DNA of 64,000 nucleotides from Pycnopodia helianthoides (GCA_032158295.1 CM063244.1:22260815-22324814), one strand, 5' to 3'; numbered from the stretch's first letter, positions 24,701 through 34,588 are shown. Numbers and translations are program-made. The notes: generated by a model not told the origin, from the letters alone.

Positions 24701-27700
24701 CGAAGCTGCCGTCCTTATTACCAAGTAAGTTTTTATTGACATATTACCAAACGTGTACTGTGCCTTTAAAGTACTCATTATACACGAGGTGTATGCGGAG
24801 CCATGCTCGAAATGTATTTATTACGTTGCACGATGTAACGGAATGCAAGATGCTGTGGCACAGGGTCGCATGCAGAATCTAAATGTACTTTTGTTGTGTT
24901 TGTTTTTCATTTCTTTTAAAGAGTCGCATATCTTGTCGGACACTACACCGGAGAAGACTTATCCCCAAGTAATCCCTATTTCTGGGTGTGCATCATAGTT
25001 ACAATTACACAAGTCGTAAGTACCCGGGGGTAACATGTGTCAATAAGATGGTTAACGGCATAGCTTAAAAGTTTATAGTATATGGGCGTGTCTTAGAGGA
25101 CCATTCAATGGTGGGTCTTGGGGGTGTGGTGTGCCTCGGCAGGCATCACCACGGGGAGGATCATATAGGCGTGTCTTAGAGGACCATGCAGTGATGGGCC
25201 TTGGGGTGTGGTGTGCCTCGGCAGGCATCACCAAGGGGAGTATCATATAGGCGTGTCTTAGAGGACCATTCAATGATGGGTCTTGGGGGTGTGGTGTGCC
25301 TCTGCAGGCATCACCAAGGGGAGGATCATATAGGCGTGTCTTAGAAGACCATTCAATGGTGGGTCTTGGTGTGTGGTGTGCCTCTGCAGGCATCACCACT
25401 GGGAGGATCATATAGGCGTGTCTTAGAGGACCATTCAATGGTGGGTCTTGGGGTGTGGTGTGCCTCGGCATCACCACCGGGAGGATCATGTAGGCGTGTC
25501 TTAGAGGACCATTCAATGGTGGGTCTTGGGGTGTGGTGTGCCTCGGCATCACCACGGGGAGGATCATATATAGGCGTGTCTTAGAGGACCATTCAATGGT
25601 GGGTCTTGGGGTGTGGTGTGCCTCGGCATCACCACGGGGAGGATCATATAGGCGTGTCTCCGAGGACTATCAAGGGTTTGGCTTGGGGTGTAGTTTGCTA
25701 CTACAGGCATACTAAAGGGAGGATATCAATGGTGCGTTTTAGAGGACAAGAGTGGGTCTTTGGGTGTGGTGCGCCACTGCAGGCACCACCAAGAGGAGGA
25801 TCATAATATGGGCGTGTTTCTCACTTCGGGCAAATCTTAGTTGAAGGTTCATTGTATATTATTGTCTCGTGGGTAATATTACAAAATACAGGATCACTAG
25901 ACTAGTCCTGAGTTTACTGGCCCAAAGCACTGTAAATCTTAAATCTTGCTAAAGTTAAGTTAAGTATGCAGTGACAGTTAATCTGTTGCATAGACACAGG
26001 ATTAAGTAATATACCCAATGAACCCCCCCCCCCCCACCAAAAAAAAAATTAATTAAAAAAAAACAAAAACAAAAAACAAAAAAAACAACAACAACAACAA
26101 AAAACAACAACAACAACAACCCCAAAACAAGCTAACAAACCACACAGACAAACAAACAAAGTTTGCAAAAAAATACTTAAAAAAACACATATACACAAAG
26201 TAACTGGAAAGTCGTAATAAAGATTATGGATACCACACAATCTGGCAGTTAGGTCTATATTATTTTATTCACCCTACTATCTCCTTTTTAATTCTTTTTT
26301 ATTTTGCTGTCCCTCAGATTGCCATGTTCAGTCTGAACCTTCTCCGTATGGCAACCTACGAAGAGCTGCAACCGCTACCCAGGTTCTTCAAGCAGTTCGT
26401 GGGGATTAATCTGCTGATCTTCGTCACCAACTACCAAGGTTCAATCCTCAATCTTCTTGCCAAGACTGGCGTCTTCGAACCCGACGAATCATGGGGTTTC
26501 GAGGATAAGTTTGAATTCTCTTCAATGCTGCAGGTTCGCTTTAAAATTGTGCTTTCTTTTGCTTGCATTATCACTTTTATAAACTGTGTCGTTGGTATGT
26601 TTCGTATGTCTGTCTGTAAAGTCTATTAAAGGAACATTACAGAATTGGTTTTTGCTAACAAAACAGTTGCTGGCAGTGTAAGCACTTTATGTAATCCACC
26701 ATATACATAAACTGACAAACCTGTAGAAGTTTGAGATCGATCTGCCATCTGGGTCACGAGAAAATAGTGAGAAACCGATTACACATTTGCATGAAATCGT
26801 ATAGATTCAACAAATGAATAAAACGCTCACTGAGCGATAAACTCCAATCGGAAAATTAGTTTATTCATTTCTCATAAAATATGGCATTTCAGACAGAAAT
26901 ATTTCAAGGGATGTTTTCTACTATCATCATCATTAGACCGTGTAAGTTTTATGTAAATCTGTGATCAAAAGTATATTTTACAATTACCAATTCTGTAATG
27001 TTCCTTTAAGTTTATGTACAATCCGTTTGTTTGTCTGTTTCTGTTTCATTGTTTTGTTTTGTTGTGTTTTGTCTTTTTGAATTTAGTCCTCCTTTTCCAG
27101 TATTGTTTACATATATATATATATATTTTGTTGTGTTTAAGGCATTCCGTGTAATGCCTCCACTTAGTAGTTTACATGTAATAATTGCTTTTTTTTCTCT
27201 AAAGTGCTTATTCATGTGGAAATAAACGTTTCTTGAATGAAATGAAAACAGTTTAACTTGAGTAACTTGGTTCAACGAGTGTAACCTTGCAGCTCGGTGG
27301 TGCCCACAAATCGGGGAGATTTACAAATTTGTTCATCAGAACATGAAAAGATTGGTTTATTTTCACCTGCAGAATCATGGAGGGCTGGCAGTTCTTGTAA
27401 CTTTTAAAACAATTATCTGTTGTTACAGATATTGGAATACATCATTGAAGTGCCGCTTTGAAAACGAAATGCTCCTTTATAAAAATCTCTGAGAGTCTAC
27501 ACTCCAAGTAAATAAATACAAAAATACATACACAAGATTAAATATCAAGTTATAAAGCACAAGGGAAACTAACTGGGTAAATTTTCAATAATTAGGGGTT
27601 TGAACAAAGAAAAATTGACTAGAGCAGCATTTGAACCAACGACCTCCGGTTTACACGCACTACCAACTGAGCCATCTATCCCTGTGTTGGCGGTCTCCCT

Positions 27701-29564
27701 ATTATTTGTCAATATCGGGGGTGCCAGTTAGATGCACTGCAACCGTTAGATTTATTGCTGTTTAGCCAGTGATCAAAACCCAAGTTAACGATACAACATG
27801 GGAAGCGGCAGCCAGGGGATCATTTTAAAGGGGATGCGACTTGTTTTATTTGAAGTATCAATTTATAAACCACAATGGAAACTGACTGGGTAAAAAAATT
27901 AAATAATAACCACACTGTTCGGATCTGGCTGACATCGTAATCGGGGGGGGGGTGTATTTTTTTCTTTTCGGGGGTGTAGGGTGGGAACTTCATAATCTTG
28001 AATAACTTTTTGGCAAAAGAACAGAAACTAATGTTTAACTATCTTTTATTTGATCTATTTTGTTTAAGGATCTTGTGATTTGCTTTGAGATGGTTGCACT
28101 TGCCGCCTTCTTAACTTATTCCTTTGACCATAAGCGCTTCGATACAGACGAACCAAAGCAGAGCTGCGCACAAATCTTTTTGTTTATGTGGACCGCAACC
28201 AGTTTGAAATCCAGCGTCATCGATCATCTCCCAGAAAAAGGTGGGTGTATATGCAAATGAAGCCTTTCCTGATGAATATTCATTATATATAATAGGCACC
28301 TCCCACTTTCAGTTGTCAGTCCATACATAAACCCGATGTGAAATCCAGCGTCATAGATCATCTCAGAACAAGAGGTGTCTGTATGCAAATGAGAAGTCTC
28401 AGATGAATATTCAACATAGCTTAACTATATATTTTAGATTGATAGGGATAACAACATCATTGTTAGTCTAAAAGCTTACCGATTATGAAGTTCATACTTT
28501 TTTTCTGTGAAATATTTCTCTCTGAAGTGAAATCATATTCGAGAAAACTGTATATGGATGTTAAAACCCAAATTAAGGACAATGTGTTTACATGCTGAAA
28601 AGAGGTTTTTTTAAGAACCATTTTCACAACGATCAAAGCACAAATTATTACAGGTTTGTTATTTCTTGTATATGGTTGATCACAAAAAACATTTTATCAG
28701 CTTTGCCAATCCTGTACAAAATCGCAGAGTATCTGAGAGGAAAATATGTGTGTATGCAAATTAAGAAGTTGTTTTGTGAATATTCATGTCATTGGATTCC
28801 CAATAGGGTCTGCATACACTTAAAGGTCGGTTTAATGGTCGCGCAATGATAATCGTTGAACGCTGATGACCGCAGGTGTGGCGAGAGATTCTTTCCCCCA
28901 ATACGGCAAAATGTCTTTTTGATATGCACTGCAAAAACTGGGGTGTAAAATTGACACTATGGAATGGTGCTGTCACTTATACATAACAAACAAATAAAAC
29001 GAATCAAAATCAGGGTGTTAAAATAACACTGAAATAAGACTGATTTCTGCCTTCACAATTACTTTAGTGTTATTTTTTACATCCTATAATATGTAAATTT
29101 TGGTGAATTTTTCGACACCTCTATAATATAATGTGACAACATCCTGGTGTCAATTTTAACACAAGTTTTTGCAAAGCAACACCCTCTTTTGAATCAACTT
29201 CCTTCAGCCGGTGTAGAAAAAACTGCCGTATGGGGGGGGGGGGGACACAAACACCGGGGGACACAATCCCCTGTGTCACCAGTGTCTTTTGAGATATACT
29301 TACTATACCTCAGCGACAAACTGTTTTTCATGATCGCGTGTCAAGTTTTCTGTGGCGTCCTTTATTTCAAAAACATATCAGGCCTCAGAGTCTACACGGG
29401 CTGGTAAACTTTTAGTTGATTTCTGAACATGTTATTATACAGGTTTACATTCTCTCTCAACAGGTACCAACGCCGGTTACCAGGATGATCATGTTCAATC
29501 ACAGCAGCCCCCAGCTGCAGTTGACGGTGTTTATCCGTCTATACAACATGAACCTCGAACTTAG
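18454..29564 (+). CDS. TMEM184 / organic solute transporter alpha family protein (gene span, 8 coding exons)
   Basis: Multi-pass membrane protein of the Solute_trans_a family, reconstructed from eight GT-AG exons to 399 residues (listed separately). All junction phases agree. Hydrophobic segments lie at about 30-49, 64-84, 98-117, 132-149, 191-212, 224-245, 265-283 and 310-328. Family hallmarks are YIIRILWTVPVYVW across the exon 1/2 junction (TMEM184: YIVRILFIVPIYAF), YFDAIRQLYEALAVFNF, LLRMATYEELQPLPRFFKQF, and DLVICFEM in the last membrane segment (TMEM184: IICVEMFFAA). The C-terminal tail is short and polar, as in TMEM184. TMEM184 proteins are poorly characterised; the related SLC51A is the alpha subunit of a basolateral steroid/bile-acid exporter. 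Transport activity here is inference. Sequence matches favour TMEM184 over SLC51A. The introns are loaded with mobile elements. Confidence 0.87.
18889..19081. mobile_element. MITE, TIR GGGCCCAATTTCATAGAG-type, copy 1 (intron 1)
   Basis: Starts GGGCTCAAAATCATAGAACT and ends AGCTCTATGAAATTGGGCCC, imperfect inverted repeats with several internal GCTTAAGCA/GTGCTTAAG words. A reverse copy lies at 44173-44376. Confidence 0.75.
19192..19556. mobile_element. TTAA-ended MITE, AGGCACTGGACAC family, copy 2 (intron 1)
   Basis: Begins TTAAAGGCACTGGACATG and ends AAAAGTGTCCATTGCTTTAA. Interior matches the reverse complement of the copy at 13452-13827. Confidence 0.85.
19737..19773 (+). CDS. TMEM184-like exon 2, a 37-base microexon (residues 101-113)
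   Basis: Acceptor TTTCTCCCCAG|G, donor AGT|GTAAGT. Completes Arg101 and adds ILWTVPVYVWMS, the conserved third membrane segment of the family. Phase and homology both fit. Confidence 0.85.
20043..20398. mobile_element. TTAA-ended MITE, AGGCACTGGACAC family, copy 3 (intron 2)
   Basis: Begins TTAAAGGCACTGGACACG and ends AGTGTCCAGTGCCTTAA. Same orientation as the copy in intron 1. The TTAA ends are shared. Confidence 0.85.
20821..20993. mobile_element. palindromic MITE, TIR AAAGCCCGGTTCATACT, copy 1 (intron 2)
   Basis: Left end AAAGCCCGGTTCATACTTCC and right end AGTATGAACCGGGCTTT are inverted repeats, with GCGAATGCGAA words and TGACGT motifs inside. A second copy lies at 21228-21400. Confidence 0.85.
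21188..21484. mobile_element. 31-bp inverted-repeat pair enclosing another MITE (intron 2)
   Basis: Arms at 21188-21218 and 21454-21484 match with one mismatch (GCCTTTTGTCAAGGCCTTCG and its complement). The AAAGCCCGG element copy at 21228-21400 lies between them, so one element has probably inserted into another. Confidence 0.65.
21228..21400. mobile_element. palindromic MITE, TIR AAAGCCCGGTTCATACT, copy 2 (intron 2)
   Basis: Left end matches the copy at 20821. The right end stops at ACAGGAAGTA, so the last 13 or so bases of the inverted repeat are missing or replaced. Confidence 0.75.
21912..22117 (+). CDS. TMEM184-like exon 3 (residues 114-182)
   Basis: Acceptor TCTCCGCAG|TCC, donor GG|GTGAGT with Gly182 split. 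Encodes SFALRF then YFDAIRQLYEALAVFNFVF, the most conserved core of the family, and the cytosolic loop to PLCRVKRQPTL. Confidence 0.88.
22134..22361. mobile_element. MITE with TATAGATAG...CTATCTA ends, 16 bases inside intron 3
   Basis: Left end TAGATAGG through GGCCATCTTTACGGGCA and right end GCCCGTAAAGATGGC through ACTATCTA are imperfect inverted repeats. Only 16 bases separate it from the exon 3 donor. Confidence 0.65.
22363..22520. mobile_element. MITE with GCCCTTTTCGAATTCACGGC ends (intron 3)
   Basis: Left end GCCCTTTTCGAATTCACGGC and right end GCCGTGGATTCGAAAAGGGC are imperfect inverted repeats around a GGCTTCGGCTTC-rich body. Abuts the previous element. Confidence 0.75.
22657..23015. 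mobile_element. degraded TTAA-type MITE (intron 3)
   Basis: Interior resembles the AGGCACTGGACAC family (TTTTGGTAATTGTTAAAGATCAG on the left as short words, AATTACCAAAGG and CCTTTAA on the right) but with many changes and no clean left end. Confidence 0.45.
23374..23445 (+). CDS. TMEM184-like exon 4 (residues 182-206)
   Basis: Acceptor ATATCACTAG|A completes Gly182; donor ATACT|GTAAGT leaves two bases of Leu206. Encodes MVHKCKIGVLNYTVIRIIST, matching FLRFCKQATLQFCIVKP in TMEM184. Confidence 0.82.
23619..23997. mobile_element. long foldback element with TTAA ends (intron 4)
   Basis: Begins TTAAAGGTACACGTTGCCTT and ends GGCAACGTGTACCTTTAA. Most of each half is the inverted complement of the other (about 170-180 bases per arm, some mismatches), meeting near 23805 at AAAATGGCCGACTGTG / CGGTCGGCCATTTTGT. 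A transcript would form a long hairpin. Confidence 0.9.
24262..24425. repeat. SINE-related fragment (intron 4)
   Basis: Contains AACCACAAGGGAGCTGACTGGG and the TGCCAGT(C/T)AGA... stretch, also present near 27550-27740 and 27867-27890. Probably the non-tRNA part of the same retroelement. Confidence 0.45.
24426..24769. mobile_element. TTAA-ended MITE, AGGCACAGTACACG subfamily (intron 4)
   Basis: Begins TTAAAGGCACAGTACACG and ends CGTGTACTGTGCCTTTAA. The right interior (CCAAGTAAGTTTTTAT) is shared with the AGGCACTGGACAC family, so this is a diverged relative. Confidence 0.85.
24922..25015 (+). CDS. TMEM184-like exon 5 (residues 206-237)
   Basis: Acceptor TTCTTTTAAAG|A, donor GTC|GTAAGT. Completes Leu206 and encodes VAYLVGHYTGEDLSPSNPYF then the start of a membrane segment. 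A second AG two bases downstream would break the frame. Confidence 0.82.
25084..25826. repeat. tandem repeat, 75-85 bp unit, about 9 copies (intron 5)
   Basis: Units begin GGCGTGTCTTAGAGGACC and run through TGGTGTGCCTCGGCAGGCATCACC to GGGAGGATCATATA. They start near 25084, 25167, 25250, 25333, 25417, 25492, 25573 and 25649, with two degenerate ones at the right. Length changes come from an optional GCAGGC. Open frames across it are by-products. Confidence 0.9.
26026..26130. repeat. low-complexity C run, A runs and (AAC)n (intron 5)
   Basis: About 12 C, then A-rich DNA and interrupted AAC trinucleotides. Simple sequence only. Confidence 0.85.
26318..26533 (+). CDS. TMEM184-like exon 6 (residues 238-309)
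   Basis: Acceptor GTCCCTCAG|ATT; donor CAG|GTTCGC, a weak match to consensus. Encodes IAMFSLNLLRMATYEELQP, a membrane segment FVGINLLIFVTNYQGSILNL and the loop to SSMLQ. Failure to splice at the weak donor would add about 30 residues and stop before the last membrane segment. Confidence 0.88.
26626..27009. mobile_element. TTAA-ended MITE, family AGGAACATTACAG, copy 2 (intron 6)
   Basis: Begins TTAAAGGAACATTACAG and ends CTGTAATGTTCCTTTAA. Nearly identical to 8570-8948, including TCACTGAGCGATAAACTCC. Confidence 0.9.
27549..27690 (-). mobile_element. tRNA-derived SINE head (intron 6)
   Basis: On the minus strand, TGGCTCAGTTGG (27663-27674) fits the RNA polymerase III A box. GGTTCAAATGC (27627-27637) fits the B box, with TGCGTGTAAACCGGAGGTCG between, all at tRNA-like spacing. 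The acceptor stem does not pair, so it is not a functional tRNA. The downstream AACTGGGTAAATTTTC-type sequence is shared with 24262-24425 and about 27867-27900. Confidence 0.65.
28069..28240 (+). CDS. TMEM184-like exon 7 (residues 310-367)
   Basis: Acceptor TTTTGTTTAAG|GAT, donor AAAAAG|GTGGGT leaving one base of Gly367. Encodes DLVICFEMVALAAFLTYSF, the final conserved membrane segment, then QIFLFMWTATSLKSSVIDHL, similar to the TMEM184 juxtamembrane tail. Confidence 0.88.
29464..29564 (+). CDS. TMEM184-like exon 8 and stop (residues 367-399)
   Basis: Acceptor TCTCTCAACAG|GT completes Gly367. Encodes a polar Gln/Pro-rich tail (TNAGYQDDHVQSQQPPAAV and on) ending QHEPRT and TAG at 29562-29564. 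Confidence 0.75.
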
Positions 29565-29620
29565 ACATGGAGTGGTGTGAAAAAAAGTTCCAATCTCAAT
29601 CACTTACTCCCAAGCTCCTA

Positions 29621-29870
29621 TAGACCTTTCTATTGCAACGTCACAGCCCGAGTTTTTGACAACCGAGGTTGGAAAACTATGGAAAGCCATAAATGCAAAT
29701 AAAAAACAGATGGCCATATTTTGTAGCATGGAAGGTACTTCAGTTCATGAATCTTTACAGAAAATGTTGAATTTGGTCACAACATTTTTTAAACACGATT
29801 GAATGTTTTGCTAACATTCTGCCGTCCATGCAAACCGGCGCACTTTGTTTATCAACAATGAAAAGGTCTA
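29621..29870. mobile_element. MITE, TIR TAGACCTTTC, copy 2
   Basis: Begins TAGACCTTTCTATTGCAACG and ends CAACAATGAAAAGGTCTA, flanked by TA. Reverse orientation relative to 12928-13236. It starts 57 bases after the TMEM184-like stop codon and contains AATAAA at 29698-29703. Confidence 0.8.
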
Positions 29871-31726
29871 TAGACCTTTAACATGATACCACCATCTTAG
29901 GCATGTTCCCTGTATCCAGTAACAGTATTGGGTGCTAATATTCATTGTACAAAAAGGAAGCAGAATATTTGTCCTTTCAGTCTCGGTTGAATTACACTGA
30001 GTTGATGGGAAAACAAATCAAGATGGCCACACCATGATAAAGGTTTTAACATTGGAGTTTCAAGAAGGAAGTAGCTTTAAATACACGGGTAGAAATAGTT
30101 GTTGTATTAGTTTGTTTATTTTGGATAATAATACAATTGTAAAGATCGTCATGGAGCAGAGCACGTTCCGAGGTTTATCAACCTAATTTGACTGGAAAGA
30201 ACCACCATTCGAACGTCTTCAGGCAGGATACCTGGCCCTTGGGAGCCTGGGGGAGGGGGAGAGCATAGGACAATTAGCTAAAGAACAATGGCTGACTTAC
30301 ATGTACATGTTATGGTATGGGCTTTTATAAACTTTTCGCTAATTCATTTTTCTGAGGGCCAAATTGGAAATCAGACTCAAGTACGAAGAATATCATGCCT
30401 GCGTCTTACAGTCTGGCCAGCCTTAACGTGCTTTCCAGGTAAATATTTGGAAATACCTGAAACTAAAATAAATTTACACTGGCTTTTAAATACATTTATT
30501 ATAAAACGTTAATGTTACTGAGCTACGAAGTAAATAGTGCCCACCTATTGTCCAAACCAATGCCTGGGGTCAGGGGTGAGATTGTATCAGAAAATGAAAA
30601 CCCGGAATACATCGTATAAACATCATCAGTTTACTATCAACCAACTCAAATCATTGGCCTACTGGTCGCTGCAAAGTAATAACGCTCAACAAATGGGGCT
30701 ATCTGAGCAACCAAGATGTGACCTTCATATCTGATTCTGAACCGCATGTCCTGGATCATCTACTCAGATGTTTCTTACCGGACCAAACCTGTGATGCTGG
30801 AGTCCTTGCTTAATCCAACGAAAGTGCCAAAGACTGTGTTCAGTTCTGGTGGCTGAAACCAAAATAAAGCTTCATGCTGAAACACAACTTCGAGTGTGTG
30901 TGGACACGATAAGAAGAAGTTTACTATCACAAAATTGCCCAACACACAAACAATATGAATACTTCCAAACTTTGACATGTAGCGGTCACAGAAAATAGCC
31001 AGCGAAAATTAGCCCAACATTGTATATTTGTTTACGTTACCTGTCCTTCATAATGTTCCCTGCTAACCACCTAACCTATAGAACCGGCATGAAACAGCAG
31101 TGGTGCACCATGGCGATCAAATCGAATTTGTGATTTTGTAATGCTGTAATCTTCAAGTTATTCTTATGACTGACTGAGAAATTATAATTTCCCTGTTTCT
31201 TTCATTTCTGGTGTGTGGGATTGATTCATATTAATAACGTAGTCATATTATGTGGGATTTGAGGCATTATATGGTAACTGAGGTATCAATGTATATTTGG
31301 TTTGCGGTAACACGATGTGTATATACTTGCGGGTAGATTATGTTCTTTTGAGAACTTGTCTTGCTATTTATTCTACTGCCGCGGAGATTTTTCCAGAATT
31401 TGGAAAAGTCTACTTCGCTAAAGTAAATTAACTAGCAAGACAAGTTCTCAAAAGAACATAATCTACCCATAAAGAACCGCATACAATAATATAGTCAATA
31501 TAAAGGGGACCTAGATACTCCGTGCTTTAACTTTAACTTTAACTTTAATGAGATGAATTATTTTGCCTTTTTAAAATGAATATTTATTAATGTCTAAGCA
31601 TAGGCAAAATGCTTTATACACGGCACACTAGTGCCTTGTAGTTTGCGCCGGGGCTAGCTAACGCGATTCATGGTAAGACTGGTTTTACAGTCTAGTTTTT
31701 TGTTTTATCAACAGCTTTAAAGGGAC
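29871..31726. other. intergenic, no gene supported
   Basis: No recognisable exon. A plus-strand frame at 30288-30438 starts with a hydrophobic stretch (HVMVWAFINFSLIHF) and ends at CCAG|GTAAAT, so a first coding exon cannot be excluded, but no partner exon was found. A 36-bp hairpin lies at 31331-31468 and a (CTTTAA)n run of four units at about 31527-31550. Confidence 0.4.
31331..31468. repeat. inverted repeat with perfect 36-bp arms
   Basis: Arms 31331-31366 and 31433-31468 (GGGTAGATTATGTTCTTTTG and on, and its complement) enclose 66 bases. A related TTTGCGGTGACACCATG-type flank occurs near 23558 and 31299, so this is likely a MITE terminus pair. Confidence 0.8.
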
Positions 31727-32444
31727 ACACCGGCTTACTGTTTACCTAATTTATTGATGTGGAATCACAGACAATAATTTTCCGATGGTTGTTGTAAAAA
31801 GAAATCATCAAAATGTGAAAAAAACCAAAATGCGGTCAAAGGTCAGCGTAAACGCTTTTCCAGCCGTTGCAACGGTCAAGTTTACGTGACATTGTTTTAA
31901 GTAGAATAGTGATCTGTTTATTTATTAATTATAACAATGGCGAGGCATAAGGATCCAGTCTTCATATCCATCAAGCACAAATTCACGTGAAAATAAAAAA
32001 CAGACATAAACGCAGTCCGATCCACACCGTGCAGCTATTTGTCGTCGTTCCGCCGCGAATGTAGCGCAAGGCATCACGTAACGTGACAATAGTTAGGGGA
32101 TAATAGCTAGGGCTACAGACTAAAACCATCGTACAATAAAACGTAATTAATGGTCTGGATCCCTACCCCTCCACAGGCTCCGAGTTCATGCCCCGTGGTT
32201 TGTCTCTATGGCCCCACGGCACCGGCTGGAAGTAAAACTAACTCTGAAGATCACGTGACTTTTCGGAACCACATTTTGGTTTCGAAAAGTCACGTGACCT
32301 TCGTTTTTTGAAAAATGCTCGAAAACGGCAAAATTTGATGGTTTCATTTTATGAACCAATCTTCTCCATTCCAGGAAGACCTTTGGAATCATGTTTTTAG
32401 TCAATTTTGTAGCCCAAATATCCGAAGCCGGTGTGTCCCTTTAA
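31727..32444. mobile_element. TTAA-ended element, family AGGGACACACCGGCTT
   Basis: Begins TTAAAGGGACACACCGGCTT and ends AAGCCGGTGTGTCCCTTTAA, a perfect 20-base inverted repeat. It is 718 bp, the longest of the TTAA group. An internal hairpin at 32249-32299 has CACGTGACTTTTCG arms. No transposase frame is visible. Confidence 0.88.
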
Positions 32445-32619
32445 ACTATAATTTGTTGCATGTTTTAGGCGTTCAGAGACAAACCAGAAACAGTGTGACA
32501 GTGTGTGACGTCGACCATGCTCCAGTGCATGGTCGATCTAGTCAACCTCCCTGTGCTCTACGGCTTCTGGTAAGTCTAGTCACTCTAGTCGCCCACCCGA
32601 ACTTCCTCTAGATGTATGT

Positions 32620-33083
32620 GGGTGCACCCCACCAATAATAACAGAGCGTCGAGCTCATTAATTTTTTGTAGGACCTCAGAATATTCTATATTAGACAGAT
32701 TTGAGAGACCCCTGAAAGTATTTCAGTGTAAAAATGTAGCCCAATTGTGACATGGGGGATGTTGACTTCCAACTTGAGGTATTTTGGATGACTTAGGCCC
32801 TGAAATAAATGGTCCTATTTGCTAAGAGGTGTAGGGACATTTTTCAAGATTGATGCTCGGACGTTTTGAACATTACACCTGTGTAGGGGTGTTTTTACTT
32901 GGAGGGAGAATAACTCGACGGGCCCAGGGACTCCCCATATAAAATTGAGCAGAGAATAAAAGTTCAAGAGTCAATTAATAATTTTCCCTTTACTGTTAAA
33001 AGCTGTGGGACTTCTAAGTATTTGTTCGTGTATTTTAGAATATTTAGCATTTTGCTCTGTATGCTGAGGGAGATTGGCCACCC
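32620..33083. mobile_element. MITE, family GGGTGCACCCCACCAA, copy 2, right end lost
   Basis: Left end and interior match 11569-12051. The expected right terminus GGGGTGCACCC is replaced by GGCCACCC, and the tandem-duplicated block begins immediately after. Confidence 0.75.
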
Positions 33084-34363
33084 GTGTATACCATTCGTTT
33101 GCATTGCACTTCCGGCTCCACTATTTCGCTACTTTACTATCACATGTGTTTTTTTTCCAGCTGGTTTAGACCATGTTTAGACATTTAATAATCAGAATAT
33201 TAGACTTGAAATATGTTACCTCTACTCTCTGCACTCGATTTTATTCATTTAAAAAATGCAGTAAAAAAAACAAAAACGATTTGCATAATTATGTGGTACG
33301 GCTATTAAATGTTTCACGTTCATTCGACTGAAATATTAAGTGTAAATAAGAAGTATTAAACATTGTGATTTCGGTAATAAACAGCTTTTTAAGCAACCTA
33401 GTTTCCATGAGGTACTTCTCAGTTTTCTCAGTGTCTCGTCATAATTTTTTTTCTCGTATGGTTTGATGTCTTTGATAGACTACTCTTATAATTAAAGACT
33501 GAGCTACTTTGCCCCCCCCCCTGTCCATGTCAAGTGTGTCGCTGACTCATATCAACCTTGAGAGCGTTGTGAACTATTAATTAGCAGTGTGCGCAAGCAA
33601 AATTTCACTGTTTGCATTATTTTACTGAGTATAGCTTTGCAGTTATTAAGCGAAAAATATAAATTTCTAAAATATGCTTAAGGTAGCAGAATTACTGGTA
33701 CAACATACAAATTCGTGAAAATTGAATTTCGTTCATAGACGCAAATTGTTTCCCACAGGTAGTTTGCGAATTACGATGTCAACATAAAGTGTTGATTTAA
33801 CTTTAATGGGATTAAACCTGGAGTGTTGGACAGGCTCATGAGCCGGACTGTACTTTTTACTTCAAGCCTCGTTGTGATTGCTTGGTTGTCATTTTTGTAA
33901 AACAAGATGGATGCACCAAAGAAGAGTCTCCTCATCAAATACAACAATAAGAGGATTAATGGAAACTGGACGCCGTAGGACCCCAATGGAAAATAGGTCT
34001 AAGTTATTGGCTTTTTGGGGCTATCCTTTGGAAAATTTTGTGCTGTCTTTCTTACTTGTGTTCTGTTTTGGTTAATCTTACTTTATTGTCTTTTCTCCTG
34101 TTGTTGTGTATACATGTATGTATTTTTGGCATGTTCTTGCTGTATTTTTATCCGAATAAATTCAATCAATCACTGACTCATTAGGACATTAAAACTGAAA
34201 CTCTTCATCAATTGTAACTAGTAAACTATTTCATAAAAGCTATAGCACGGTTCGGTAGGGCTGCCTTGTTAGACGAATGCCATCAGGACTTGCCGTGTAG
34301 TATCTGAAAAAAACACCAAAAAAACAAGCTTGTTTTGAATTATGTGCTATCTATCCCACAACA

Positions 34364-34588
34364 TTATAAAAACTCCCTGGTAAGAATTGACCCGGATTTT
34401 GGGTCCAGGGGGCCTGAACAGTTTCCGGGTAATACCCGGAAACTGGTGTATTAAAAAAGGGAAATATTTTAACCAGGATTACGTGTCAGTTTGACCCATT
34501 CATGTGCTGTTTTGACACAATTTCTGGGTCAGATCTCACGAGACGCGGATTCCGGTTCAAATCTGACCCGGAATTTTGTTTAGAGTGA
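34364..34588. mobile_element. GGGTCA-rich MITE, 3' of the unit 1 gene
   Basis: AAAACTCCCTGG at the left, TTTAGAGTG at the right, with several TTTGACCC and GACCCGGA words. Orthologous in position to 47105-47356 and 61070-61315. Confidence 0.6.

Noticed and set aside
25073..25567. 164-codon minus-strand open frame
   Set aside because: Lies across the intronic tandem repeat and repeats the same peptide.
27618..27690. functional tRNA gene
   Set aside because: Internal promoter boxes fit, but the acceptor stem does not pair and the family recurs as SINE fragments.
30288..30512. possible first exon with signal-like peptide and GTAAAT donor
   Set aside because: No downstream exon in a compatible phase was recognised before the next mobile element.
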